A stretch of DNA of 27,677 nucleotides, from the NCBI GenBank assembly GCA_048883405.1, contig JBHLQS010000018.1, positions 1 through 27,677 of the forward strand, read 5' to 3'. Each line of letters begins with the position of its first letter. The stretch's first letter is position 1. Shown piece by piece: positions 8,222 to 15,923 of the stretch. The notes below the pieces were generated by a model that made no database searches, had not been told where the DNA came from, and was given only the letters and a program-made list of their open reading frames with translations. The DNA comes from SMTZ1-83 sp048883405 (lineage in GTDB: Archaea > Asgardarchaeota > Thorarchaeia > Thorarchaeales > Thorarchaeaceae). Made by a program: the position numbers and the translations under genes.

Positions 8222-9175
8222 TCACCTTATCCCCTTTGTCTTCATTCCCCATCGAATGAACAGCTTCGCCATGATTGTAAATGAAATGGACATCAACATC
8301 AGCACGAGCGCAACTGCAAATAATGCCGAACGCCAGAGAGGAAACACGAAGGCATATCCCAACTGGTTCGTTATTATTGAGGTCATTACATACATTGGAT
8401 CGAAGAGTGAGAATGGTATCTGCAGAGCATTGCCTGTCACCATGAGTACCGCCATTGTTTCTCCCACTGCCCTGCCAAGTGACAACACAATTGCAGCGCC
8501 AATCCCTGGCATTGCTGCTCCCATGACGACTTTCCGGGCGGTTTCTGTACTTGTTGCACCCAGAGCAAGCGATGCTTCACGGAGTGTACTGGGTACGGAC
8601 CTGAGCGCATCATCAGAGACCGTAACAATTGTTGGCAGAAGCATAATGGCTAGAATGACACCTCCAGCAAGCAGGCTGAGGCCATTCGATTCTATTCCAA
8701 ATGTAGGTGCAAGGACTGACCCTATCCAAGGTGCGATGACAAGATACGCCCATAGTCCGTAGACAATTGAAGGAATAGCAGCCATCATTTCTATGATCAT
8801 CCTGATGGATCCCCTGAGTCGATGGGGACAGAACTCGCTCAGAAATAAAGCTCCAGCCAATCCCAGTGGGACTGCAATTCCTATGGCAAGGAGTGTGCAT
8901 ATGAATGACCCAGTGATGAAAATAGCAATGCCGTAGACGTTTCGATTAGGGTCCCATGTTGGATTAGCAATGATTCCTATGCCTCCCTCTGGAGCAGCGA
9001 AGATGGGAAGAGACTCATACCAAAGAAATGTCAGAATCAGAACTATGACTGCAGAGCTAGCAAAAGCTGGGACAAGCAATCCGAATCTTCCGAATAGATC
9101 AATTCGAGCTGGGCCTTTTGACATTTGAATCTCCTTGACGAGTTGTGAGAATTCTTCTTTGATCTGCCGCGCCAT
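8222..9175 (-). CDS. pstC: Phosphate ABC transporter permease PstC
   Basis: 317 residues, six predicted membrane helices and the EAA loop TLREASLALGATSTETARKV followed by LGRAVGETMAVLMVTGN, which is diagnostic for PstC. A short charged N-terminal helix precedes membrane helix 1. The start ATG 9175 has AGGAG (9184-9188) 8 nt upstream, just after the pstS stop codon. With PstA it forms the membrane channel for phosphate. The order pstS-pstC-pstA-pstB-phoU and the very short junctions show a single operon. Confidence 0.96.
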   Translation of the reverse strand: MARQIKEEFSQLVKEIQMSKGPARIDLFGRFGLLVPAFASSAVIVLILTFLWYESLPIFAAPEGGIGIIANPTWDPNRNVYGIAIFITGSFICTLLAIGIAVPLGLAGALFLSEFCPHRLRGSIRMIIEMMAAIPSIVYGLWAYLVIAPWIGSVLAPTFGIESNGLSLLAGGVILAIMLLPTIVTVSDDALRSVPSTLREASLALGATSTETARKVVMGAAMPGIGAAIVLSLGRAVGETMAVLMVTGNALQIPFSLFDPMYVMTSIITNQLGYAFVFPLWRSALFAVALVLMLMSISFTIMAKLFIRWGMKTKGIR

Positions 9176-9189
9176 AGCTTAGTCTCCTA

Positions 9190-10242
9190 TCAAGAATCTG
9201 TAGGTTCTAAAGATGCGACAAGGCTGATAGAATAGTCAATCGCGGCTGTTCCATTGATAGGAACATAGCCTACGCCTGATATGAATGTCTGACCACGTGT
9301 AAGGATCCAGTCCATGAAGACCAGAACCTGCCAAGCTAAATTGTCTTCGTGAACCATGTAGTAGAGAAGTCGGGCAATTGGATATGCTCCCTCAAGATTC
9401 GAGTTCATTAGGTTGGCTCCCGGATCCGATAAGACGGAGGGTATTGCCTTCAGTGCGTTAATCAGGGATGGCTGTATGTATTCGTCGATTGACGGATTAT
9501 ACAAATCTGCAGGAATTAGCCCTTCCATGAATGCAAGACCAACATACCCAATTCCTCGCGTGTCTCCAAGAACCCCGGTGGCAACTCCGGGATTGCCATC
9601 AACAGAGCTAATCTCTGGAGCCCATGACAATGTTTCACTATGCCCCAATCTCCAAGTATAGTTCGCGTATGGGTTGGCATTTTCATCAGCTGTTTCAAGC
9701 CACTTGGCGAAAGTGGCCGTTGTTCCACTCGCGTCAGATCGGACGTAGACATTGATGGAACCACTTTGCTCAACACTGACTCCAAAGGTTGATTCCAGTT
9801 CTTCCCATGTTGAGATGTTTCGCTGGAAGATAGCGACTGCCATATCACAATCCAGAGCGAATGTTGATCCGTTGACTTCAGGATTGACTACAATTCCTAG
9901 AGCATCTGCTGACACAGGGATTATTCTCACCCGAGGATTTTCCTGGATATATTCATCATCGGGATAGGAACTCGTTGCACCGACATCAATTAACTGTTGA
10001 GCGATCTGAGATTGGCCAAGTCCAGACCCTCCGGTGCTGGGGTTCACAATGAATGCAGGATAATCGGATTGAAATCGAGTTGCCCACTCTTGAGACAACG
10101 TGAATACAGTTGTGGAACCGGCAGTTGTTATTGTGTAAGGGCCGCCACCAAACTCAGTCGGCGGTGTCAGAACCACCACGAAACCGAATGCAATGAGCAT
10201 TCCTAGGATGAATACTATTAACTGCCGCTTGATGCTGACCAT
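9190..10242 (-). CDS. pstS: Phosphate-binding protein PstS, membrane-anchored
   Basis: 350 residues. Residues 8-25 form an uncleaved-looking hydrophobic anchor (LIVFILGMLIAFGFVVVL) with no lipobox cysteine, so the protein is probably tethered by its N-terminus outside the cell. Phosphate-ligand motifs are present: TTAGSTTVFTLSQEWA, VNPSTGGSGLGQSQI and VRSDASGTTATFAKWL, matching the three loops that bind phosphate in PstS. It captures phosphate and hands it to PstC-PstA. GGAGAG lies 9 nt before ATG 10242. It is the first gene of the operon, transcribed from the divergent regulatory region with the GCATTTAC repeats. Confidence 0.95.
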   Translation of the reverse strand: MVSIKRQLIVFILGMLIAFGFVVVLTPPTEFGGGPYTITTAGSTTVFTLSQEWATRFQSDYPAFIVNPSTGGSGLGQSQIAQQLIDVGATSSYPDDEYIQENPRVRIIPVSADALGIVVNPEVNGSTFALDCDMAVAIFQRNISTWEELESTFGVSVEQSGSINVYVRSDASGTTATFAKWLETADENANPYANYTWRLGHSETLSWAPEISSVDGNPGVATGVLGDTRGIGYVGLAFMEGLIPADLYNPSIDEYIQPSLINALKAIPSVLSDPGANLMNSNLEGAYPIARLLYYMVHEDNLAWQVLVFMDWILTRGQTFISGVGYVPINGTAAIDYSISLVASLEPTDS

Positions 10243-10302
10243 TTCGATTTTCTCTCCTTTCTCTAGTCATCATGGCCTGACGAACTCATAGTTAAGCAAT
10301 GT

Positions 10303-10337
10303 GCATTTACACATCAGTCCTTCTGTGGCGTAAATGT
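10303..10337. promoter_or_regulatory. Inverted pair of GCATTTAC words, candidate operator at pstS promoter
   Basis: GCATTTACA at 10303-10311 and its inverted partner CGTAAATGT at 10329-10337 lie in opposite orientation. A TATA-like GCATATGT (minus strand, 10338-10345) lies just upstream with respect to pstS, so the pair brackets the likely pstS transcription start. With the copies at 10414 and 10433 this makes four in one promoter region. Identity as the phosphate operator is inferred. Confidence 0.55.
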
Positions 10338-10413
10338 AACATATGCACAGAATTTTGCAGTTCTCTTGCATCTGACAGATACATAGCACTCAACTAATAT
10401 GGTTGAATGAATT

Positions 10414-10441
10414 GCATTTACATCATTGAACAGCATTTACG
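10414..10441 (+). promoter_or_regulatory. Direct pair of GCATTTAC words, candidate operator at regulator promoter
   Basis: GCATTTACA (10414-10422) and GCATTTACG (10433-10441) are direct repeats 19 nt apart, about two helical turns. A TATA-like CTAATAT at about 10394-10400 precedes them, placing the pair around the probable start of transcription of the AbrB-PhoU gene. This would fit self-regulation by that protein, which is inferred. Confidence 0.55.
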
Positions 10442-10472
10442 TCTGCTGCAGCAATGAATTGGAGTCAGTAGC

Positions 10473-11477
10473 ATGTCAACAAACACTCGGAAGCTCAACA
10501 AAGTTAGAAACTCGTTCTATGTATATCTCCCAAAGGATTGGATTGACAACCATAAACTGAGTGAAAAATCGGAGGTTAGAATAGTTCAAACTTCTGAAGG
10601 CACATTGGAGATATTCCCTCCACAGTTTGAGAGAACTGAACCAGAAGTGTTGAAGTTCGAAATGGAGGATACAAGTCAAGGCCGGATTGAGGGGATCCTC
10701 ATAGGAGGTTACATTGTCGGTGCCAATGGCATGGAATTCAGTTTCTCTGAAAACATAAACATGACCACTCGAGAGATGTTTAGTCAGTGGATTAGAAGGC
10801 TCCCTGGCTTTGAAATCCTAGATGAACATAGTCAGAGCCTTACAGTGAGCGACACCAGTGAGAAACAATTGATTTCTCCTATTCTCAGAAGACAGTTCGC
10901 AACGGCCAAATTCATGCTAAATGGACTAATCAGTGCTATAACATCTGCTGAACTGGAAAGCGCACAGAGAATCCTTGACAGAGACGAGGATGTAGATCGA
11001 CACAGGTATTTCGTGGAACGTCTATGTCATCTTGCTCTTCAGGATCCTTCCTATGCTAGGAAAATTGGTATTTCCCCGGCAGATTGTCTACATTTCAGTC
11101 TGGCGACGAAGTATATAGAGCGGATTGCAGACCATGTATGTGGCGCTATGCAGCAAATGATACAACTAAGGTCAGGTGATCCAAAACTGGGCAAGTCGCT
11201 GGAGAGCTTGGGTAATGCCTATGATGAAACCGTTCGAGCCTTCTTCTCCATAGAAAGCACCAAGCAGAGGGATTCGATAACCAATGTATCGAATGACGCC
11301 TTTGAGGCACTTAATCTATCAAAGCGAGTTTCAGCTCGTTTATCCAGGCTTGAGGGATCAAGACATAGGCAAGGCCCAAGGATGGTTCTCCTGCTGATGC
11401 ATCTAGAACGCATCGCATCATATTGTGCGGACATTGGAGAGGTTGCGGTCAACAGAATAATCGAATTCAATCTCTGA
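10473..11477 (+). CDS. AbrB/SpoVT-type DNA-binding protein with PhoU domain (phosphate regulator)
   Basis: 334 residues. The N-terminal ~50 residues form a SpoVT/AbrB swapped-hairpin DNA-binding domain (RKLNKVRNSFYVYLPKDWI, ending EGTLEIFP). The remainder is helical and PhoU-like, with the two repeat signatures ADCLHFSLATKYIERIADHV and MVLLLMHLERIASYCADIGE. This architecture is typical of archaeal phosphate uptake regulators and suggests a transcription factor that senses phosphate status through its PhoU part. The start ATG 10473 has GGAG at 10461-10464. It is divergent from pstS and upstream of the Na+/phosphate transporter, so both flanking transport units are the natural targets. Confidence 0.9.
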   Translation: MSTNTRKLNKVRNSFYVYLPKDWIDNHKLSEKSEVRIVQTSEGTLEIFPPQFERTEPEVLKFEMEDTSQGRIEGILIGGYIVGANGMEFSFSENINMTTREMFSQWIRRLPGFEILDEHSQSLTVSDTSEKQLISPILRRQFATAKFMLNGLISAITSAELESAQRILDRDEDVDRHRYFVERLCHLALQDPSYARKIGISPADCLHFSLATKYIERIADHVCGAMQQMIQLRSGDPKLGKSLESLGNAYDETVRAFFSIESTKQRDSITNVSNDAFEALNLSKRVSARLSRLEGSRHRQGPRMVLLLMHLERIASYCADIGEVAVNRIIEFNL

Positions 11478-11511
11478 AGTGGTTTAGATAGGAATTTGAG
11501 GACTTTGTAGG

Positions 11512-11519
11512 TTTATATA
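11512..11519 (+). promoter_or_regulatory. Strong TATA box for the Na+/phosphate transporter gene
   Basis: TTTATATA, close to the archaeal consensus, is centred about 25 nt before ATG 11541. This predicts that transcription starts at or next to the start codon, giving a leaderless mRNA; no ribosome site is visible. Confidence 0.65.
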
Positions 11520-11525
11520 CCAGCT

Positions 11526-11544
11526 GCATACGATGCGTGTATGC
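11526..11544. repeat. Inverted repeat over the predicted transcription start
   Basis: GCATAC (11526-11531) and GTATGC (11539-11544) are perfect 6-base inverted arms separated by 7 nt. They span the predicted start of the leaderless transporter mRNA, a plausible repressor site. It differs from the GCATTTAC words upstream. Confidence 0.4.
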
Positions 11545-13148
11545 AAGTGGTGGAGATTGCCTTCAACATTGTTGGCGGGCTTGCATTATTCATGTTTGCC
11601 ATTACAATGTTGAGGGAAACTTTGGGGAAAATGTCTGGGGCTCGTGTTGTCAGAATCCTAGAGAGAGTCAGTAGTAATCCGATAAATGGCATGGCCGCGG
11701 GAACTGCCACTACCTTCATGACACAGAGCTCAAGCATCACAGTCCTGACTCTGATTGGCTTTGTTAATGCAGGCATGATGACATTCAGGCAATCAGTAAA
11801 TGTCATGCTAGGATCAGAGATTGGCACAACAGTGACAGCACAACTTGTTTCTTTCGACATAGGAGTTGCGTTTTGGCCACTAGTGGCCATTGGCTTCTTC
11901 ATGAGTTTCTTCTTCAAAAATGAAAAGGTCAAACTCACTGGAAAAGTGATCTTCAGTCTCGGCCTTCTCTTTCTAGCAATGGATTTCATGAAGCAGGGAG
12001 CCAGACCACTGACCTCTGACTATCCTTTCTTCAAAGACCTGATTAATGACTACGGAGCTATCCCTATTTTCGGGATTTTGATTGGCGCTCTGATTGCAGG
12101 AATAACTCAGAGCAGTTCAGCAACTACAAGCCTAGTAATTGCAATGGGCGCAGCAGGAGTCATCGATTTGAGCCCAGGGATTGCCCTCGTGATGGGTGCA
12201 AACATTGGAACTTGTTTTCTTGAGTTGTTCGCGGCTATTGGTGCAACTACTCCTGCCAAGAGGACTGCTGTTGCCCAGGCACTGATTAATGTCATAGGAG
12301 TGGCGATTTTCCTACCATTCTTGGCACCTTTCACGGCTCTAACACAAGCCACAGCGGTGGAACTGCCAAGGCAGCTCGCCAATGCTCATACAATATTCAA
12401 TGTGATTGTAAGTCTTATCTTCGTACCGCTCGTAGGCGGATTAGTGAAACTATGTGAGCGCCTCATTCCTGAAAGGGAAGGTGAGATTATTGGTCGCTAC
12501 CATTTTGATGATCAGATGTTGAATATGCCTCAAGCAGCACTAATCGAAGCTGAGCGCGAGATTATTCGCACAGCAGAGTTGACAATACAGATGATTCAAT
12601 GTAGTAGAACGGCACTTCTTGAGGGGCAGTCAGAGGAGGGGGATAGGGTAATGCTCCTTGAAGATGAAGTGGACGACAGATGTAGAACAACAGAGGAATT
12701 CATCGACAAAATCCGGGAGGAGGAGTTGGGCGAGTTCGACATAATATGGCGGATGAAGCTACTTGCAGTACTAACCGATGTCGAACGAGTTGGAGACCTT
12801 TCTCAGAACCTTGCTGAATTTGCGCTTCATCGTTTCGAGAATGGTGTGGCTTTTTCTGATGCAGCGGTTAGGGATCTATCAAAGATGTTCGAGATGGTTG
12901 AGGAAACCTATTTGGCATCGATCGAAGCTCTACGCACTCGAAACAAGGACCTAGCTAGAGTGGCCCTTGATTTAGAAGATGAAGTTGATGTGTTTGAACG
13001 TAAGATCCGTGAAGCTCATAATCAACGGCTTAAAGAAGGCGTCTGCATGCCGGAGGCTGATACTGTATTTGTTGAGTCTATCCGCAATCTCGAGAGGATA
13101 AGTGATCATGCAGACAACATAGCCTTGGATGTCATAATGGAGCATTAG
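11541..13148 (+). CDS. Na+/phosphate cotransporter with C-terminal PhoU domain
   Basis: 535 residues. The membrane part has the inverted repeat of the Na+/Pi type II (NptA/YjbB) family, each half carrying the QSSS motif: TQSSS at 61-65 and TQSSS at 189-193, each followed by a glycine-rich helix with a similar GxxIGT signature (GSEIGTTVTA and GANIGTCFLE). About eight membrane helices precede a cytoplasmic helical region from about residue 340 that resembles PhoU (VLTDVERVGDLSQNLAEFA, ESIRNLERISDHADNIAL). It moves phosphate with sodium, in or out depending on gradients. The ATG appears leaderless, from a TATA box at 11512. It lies 63 nt after the AbrB-PhoU regulator but has its own promoter. 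Confidence 0.9.
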   Translation: MQVVEIAFNIVGGLALFMFAITMLRETLGKMSGARVVRILERVSSNPINGMAAGTATTFMTQSSSITVLTLIGFVNAGMMTFRQSVNVMLGSEIGTTVTAQLVSFDIGVAFWPLVAIGFFMSFFFKNEKVKLTGKVIFSLGLLFLAMDFMKQGARPLTSDYPFFKDLINDYGAIPIFGILIGALIAGITQSSSATTSLVIAMGAAGVIDLSPGIALVMGANIGTCFLELFAAIGATTPAKRTAVAQALINVIGVAIFLPFLAPFTALTQATAVELPRQLANAHTIFNVIVSLIFVPLVGGLVKLCERLIPEREGEIIGRYHFDDQMLNMPQAALIEAEREIIRTAELTIQMIQCSRTALLEGQSEEGDRVMLLEDEVDDRCRTTEEFIDKIREEELGEFDIIWRMKLLAVLTDVERVGDLSQNLAEFALHRFENGVAFSDAAVRDLSKMFEMVEETYLASIEALRTRNKDLARVALDLEDEVDVFERKIREAHNQRLKEGVCMPEADTVFVESIRNLERISDHADNIALDVIMEH

Positions 13149-13172
13149 ACTCACTCATTTGTGCAAGAGTTT

Positions 13173-13185
13173 ATGATGACATCAT
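13173..13185. repeat. Perfect palindrome upstream of the methyltransferase gene
   Basis: ATGATG-A-CATCAT, two 6-base arms around one base. It overlaps a TATA-like TTTATGA at 13171-13177, so a bound protein could block the promoter of the methyltransferase. A chance match cannot be excluded. Confidence 0.35.
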
Positions 13186-13224
13186 GCATAGCTAACATAG
13201 TTATCCCAAATGGGAGACTGACGC

Positions 13225-14058
13225 ATGGCGGGAAAGAAGCTAAACGATTTGGATGGCAAGGAGTGGGTCAAAAGCACTAAGTCATGGTTTGTTCTGAATC
13301 CCCGCTCAAGAAGCAAGAATCAGCTGACCCATCCTGCAAAGTTTCCTGAAGAGTTGGTTGTACGTTTTGTCGAGTACTTCACTCAAGCAGGCGCCTGGGT
13401 CATCGACCCTTTTGCGGGAGTTGCAAGCACTATGGTTGCATGCAAGACATCAAACCGAAGCTCAGTTGGAGTTGAGCTAAATCCTGAGTTTGTTGACATT
13501 GGACAAAAAGAATTGAAGTTGACCACTGGGTCTGGAGTTCATCATATCCTAACCGGCGACTCGATGGATATAGCGGCTATTCTGGAAACACAGTTTGGCG
13601 ATGAGGTCCCGGAGTTTGATTATCTAATCACATCACCCCCATACTACAATATGCTCAGGAAGTCGAGAGGCGGAAATGAAACTGTGCACAAGGAGAGGGG
13701 GGAGAAGGGGCTAAAGCAGCATTATAGTGGCTCTCCTTCTGACCTGGGCAACATAGAATCCTATCAAGAATATTTAGAACACGTTGGCTTAGTTCTAGAT
13801 GCAGTGTATCCATACCTCCGAAACGGAGCATATCTGACGGCGGTAGTACAGAATATGAGAGATGAGGGGAACCTCATACGACCCATTGCATGGGATTTGG
13901 CGAAACGTTTCTCTGAAGCCTACCAATTGCGTCAGGAGCAGGTCTGGTGTCAGGACAACAAACGGCTAGGATGCTGGGGCTTTCCCTCTACATATGTTTC
14001 GAATGTACACCATCATTACTGCCTAATCTTCCAGAAACAGGTTGAGAGCAACGACTGA
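13225..14058 (+). CDS. Solitary DNA methyltransferase (N4-cytosine/N6-adenine type)
   Basis: 277 residues with amino-methyltransferase motifs: motif X-like HPAKFPEEL (36-44), motif I DPFAGVAST (61-69) for S-adenosylmethionine binding, GVELNPEFVDI (motif II) and catalytic motif IV TSPPYYNM (136-143). TSPPY is most common in N4-cytosine enzymes, but N6-adenine activity cannot be excluded. The order X-I-IV places recognition residues after motif IV. ATG 13225 has GGGAG at 13212-13216, 8 nt upstream. No restriction endonuclease gene is adjacent, so it may be an orphan enzyme for gene regulation or chromosome marking, or it may modify RNA; the sequence alone does not decide. Confidence 0.85.
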   Translation: MAGKKLNDLDGKEWVKSTKSWFVLNPRSRSKNQLTHPAKFPEELVVRFVEYFTQAGAWVIDPFAGVASTMVACKTSNRSSVGVELNPEFVDIGQKELKLTTGSGVHHILTGDSMDIAAILETQFGDEVPEFDYLITSPPYYNMLRKSRGGNETVHKERGEKGLKQHYSGSPSDLGNIESYQEYLEHVGLVLDAVYPYLRNGAYLTAVVQNMRDEGNLIRPIAWDLAKRFSEAYQLRQEQVWCQDNKRLGCWGFPSTYVSNVHHHYCLIFQKQVESND

Positions 14059-14112
14059 TTTCGAATATATTCGTAAGACAACTTCTACATGGAACCATTG
14101 ATTCGAGAGTCA

Positions 14113-15714
14113 TTAATGCTGACAAGAGTCGTTGAAATGAAATCCGTCAAAGTCATCGTCGGCATCCATGACAATTGTTTCCTCTGTTGAACAGGCCTCA
14201 ATAAGCCCCTGCTCAGAATCGAATGGTAGGGTGGTGTTAGCAACGACCAGCACTTCGAAGGTGTATTCACTAAGCAAAAGCGGCTCAAAGGAGCATGTGC
14301 TTTCTTCTGGGGAATACAGAAGATTCATGACAATGATCAATTTGCCGCCAACTGGAAGCCAAGGAACAAAGAGCCTGCCATCCTCAAACGTGATTTCCAA
14401 GTCATCCATGAATCTATATGTCCCTGTTTGTATGAATTGGTTGCACCTAGCGATGAATAGGAATACGGGTTTTGGCCAACGCCCCGGTTCCTTGAGCCAG
14501 ACTGAGAGATGCCGTATGCTGAAGTCTATAGGTATATCGAGGTTCAGCTCTAGCTCACAGATATCTAATGGCCATCTGTTCTCCAAAGAAACGGTGAACA
14601 TTACTCTGTTTGATGAAAAACGGGATCTGTAAATAGATGATTCAAGATTTAGGCTTGCCAGTACGAACTCGAATGTGCGCGGGGTTTCATTGTTTCCAAA
14701 CTCATCTATGCTATAGAATGAAATATTTCGAGACCCGTCCTGACGCGAAACATGGAAAGACTCATTGAATTCAAGCCAAGGGCCTGCATCAATGGAGTAA
14801 AGGGTTGTGATATTGGATGTATGTTCGCTTGAAGCGATAAGATTGAATTCTGTATTTGAAGTGACATATGTTATACCGCTGATATCCACATAGTGTGTTC
14901 CCATGTCTAAGGTGGTCACTGGCGGTATCGTCACCGGTGGGGCTGCTGGCATTATAGATTCATAAAATTCAATTGTGAAGTTCCAAACATCACTCCAATC
15001 ACTGGGATTTCCAACGATATCGAAAGCTTGGCATCTCCAGAAGTATGTTCCCTCTTCGAGATTGTAGATTGTCAGGTTTAGAGTGGAAGCAGGTACCGTT
15101 TCCTGAAGGAAAAGGGTTTCTGCCGAGAAGGTGCTTGAGTTATAGACTTCGATAACTGACGACTGCGTGCCACTGATATCTGATGGCACCTTCCACTCTA
15201 GAGTAGCTATACCTTGATCAAATTCCATTCCGTCCAAAGGGGCGATCAATGAAGGTTGCCCTTCATATAATGTATCGATGCGAAATGTCCAAGTTGCACT
15301 GAATTCTCCAAGACTGCCATTGAGAGTCCTCACCGCCCAGGAATAATCACCATCGGTTTCGCCTGGGATTCCTGATGCTGAGTTTAGCCAAATCTGAAAT
15401 GAGGTAGCAGCCCATGAGATAAAGATCGGTTCAGGTCGGCCGGGTGTCAAGAGCATCAGCTCATATCCTTGAGCATCTGTGACAGGTTCCCACTCGAAGA
15501 CAACTGGTTCTGTGTCAATTTGACTCTGTCCAAAGATCTCACCATCACTTGGCGCGATAAGCCCTGGCGGCGGGAGATCGGATACTATCATTTGTGTGGG
15601 GAGCTTTGATGGAAACAACTCGGCAGATTCGCCCGTTGCCATTTCAGCTACACTCCCCGAGGATACAGCGGTACTCAGGACTAGTAGAAATGCACATGAT
15701 AATAATAGGAACAT
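14113..15714 (-). CDS. Secreted multi-domain beta-sandwich protein
   Basis: 533 residues from ATG 15714. An N-terminal hydrophobic signal (MFLLLSCAFLLVLSTAV) is followed by two fibronectin-III-like domains (about 48-145 and 152-250), each beginning with a PxLIAP-type strand and containing FEWEP or LEWKV. A domain at about 280-350 resembles the OmpL47-type beta domain (TLYSIDAGPW, ISFYSIDEFGN), and a DUF11-like sandwich covers about 360-490. The end is Asp-rich (MDADDDFDGF) and may bind calcium. No C-terminal membrane anchor is seen. The ATG gives a signal without positive charge; an in-frame CTG at 15735 with GGAGAGG 6 nt upstream adds LQSRDRL, making a normal signal peptide. It is probably an extracellular surface protein. 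Confidence 0.75.
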   Translation of the reverse strand: MFLLLSCAFLLVLSTAVSSGSVAEMATGESAELFPSKLPTQMIVSDLPPPGLIAPSDGEIFGQSQIDTEPVVFEWEPVTDAQGYELMLLTPGRPEPIFISWAATSFQIWLNSASGIPGETDGDYSWAVRTLNGSLGEFSATWTFRIDTLYEGQPSLIAPLDGMEFDQGIATLEWKVPSDISGTQSSVIEVYNSSTFSAETLFLQETVPASTLNLTIYNLEEGTYFWRCQAFDIVGNPSDWSDVWNFTIEFYESIMPAAPPVTIPPVTTLDMGTHYVDISGITYVTSNTEFNLIASSEHTSNITTLYSIDAGPWLEFNESFHVSRQDGSRNISFYSIDEFGNNETPRTFEFVLASLNLESSIYRSRFSSNRVMFTVSLENRWPLDICELELNLDIPIDFSIRHLSVWLKEPGRWPKPVFLFIARCNQFIQTGTYRFMDDLEITFEDGRLFVPWLPVGGKLIIVMNLLYSPEESTCSFEPLLLSEYTFEVLVVANTTLPFDSEQGLIEACSTEETIVMDADDDFDGFHFNDSCQH

Positions 15715-15732
15715 TAACCGATCTCGGCTCTG

Positions 15733-15748
15733 CAGCTTTTTCCTCTCC
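15733..15748 (-). promoter_or_regulatory. Shine-Dalgarno site and candidate CTG start for the secreted protein
   Basis: On the minus strand GGAGAGG (15742-15748) is followed after 6 nt by CTG (15733-15735), in frame with the secreted protein. The same site is 27 nt from ATG 15714, too far to serve it. No ATG, GTG or TTG lies in frame between the upstream stop and 15714. Confidence 0.4.
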
Positions 15749-15829
15749 CTGATGCGAAGCCTACTGGTGGTGAATCTGCTTCTAGTGACACACGCGGTGG
15801 TCCAACGACTGCTTTTGACCCGTTTTAAG

Positions 15830-15837
15830 GTTTATAA
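15830..15837 (-). promoter_or_regulatory. TATA-like element for the secreted protein gene
   Basis: TTATAAAC on the minus strand. Transcription would begin near 15805-15810, leaving a leader of about 70 nt that contains the GGAGAGG site. Confidence 0.4.
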
Positions 15838-15891
15838 CAAAAACAATCGTTTCAATTTTTACGGAAATCCTTACGAAAAATGAGGCGGATG

Positions 15892-15899
15892 GTTCATAA
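15892..15899 (+). promoter_or_regulatory. TATA-type promoter of the GNAT gene, leaderless
   Basis: TTCATAAA is centred about 28 nt before ATG 15924, and there is no ribosome site, which fits a leaderless mRNA. Confidence 0.5.
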
Positions 15900-15923
15900 A
15901 GAAAGCACTTCTGCGAAGAATTC

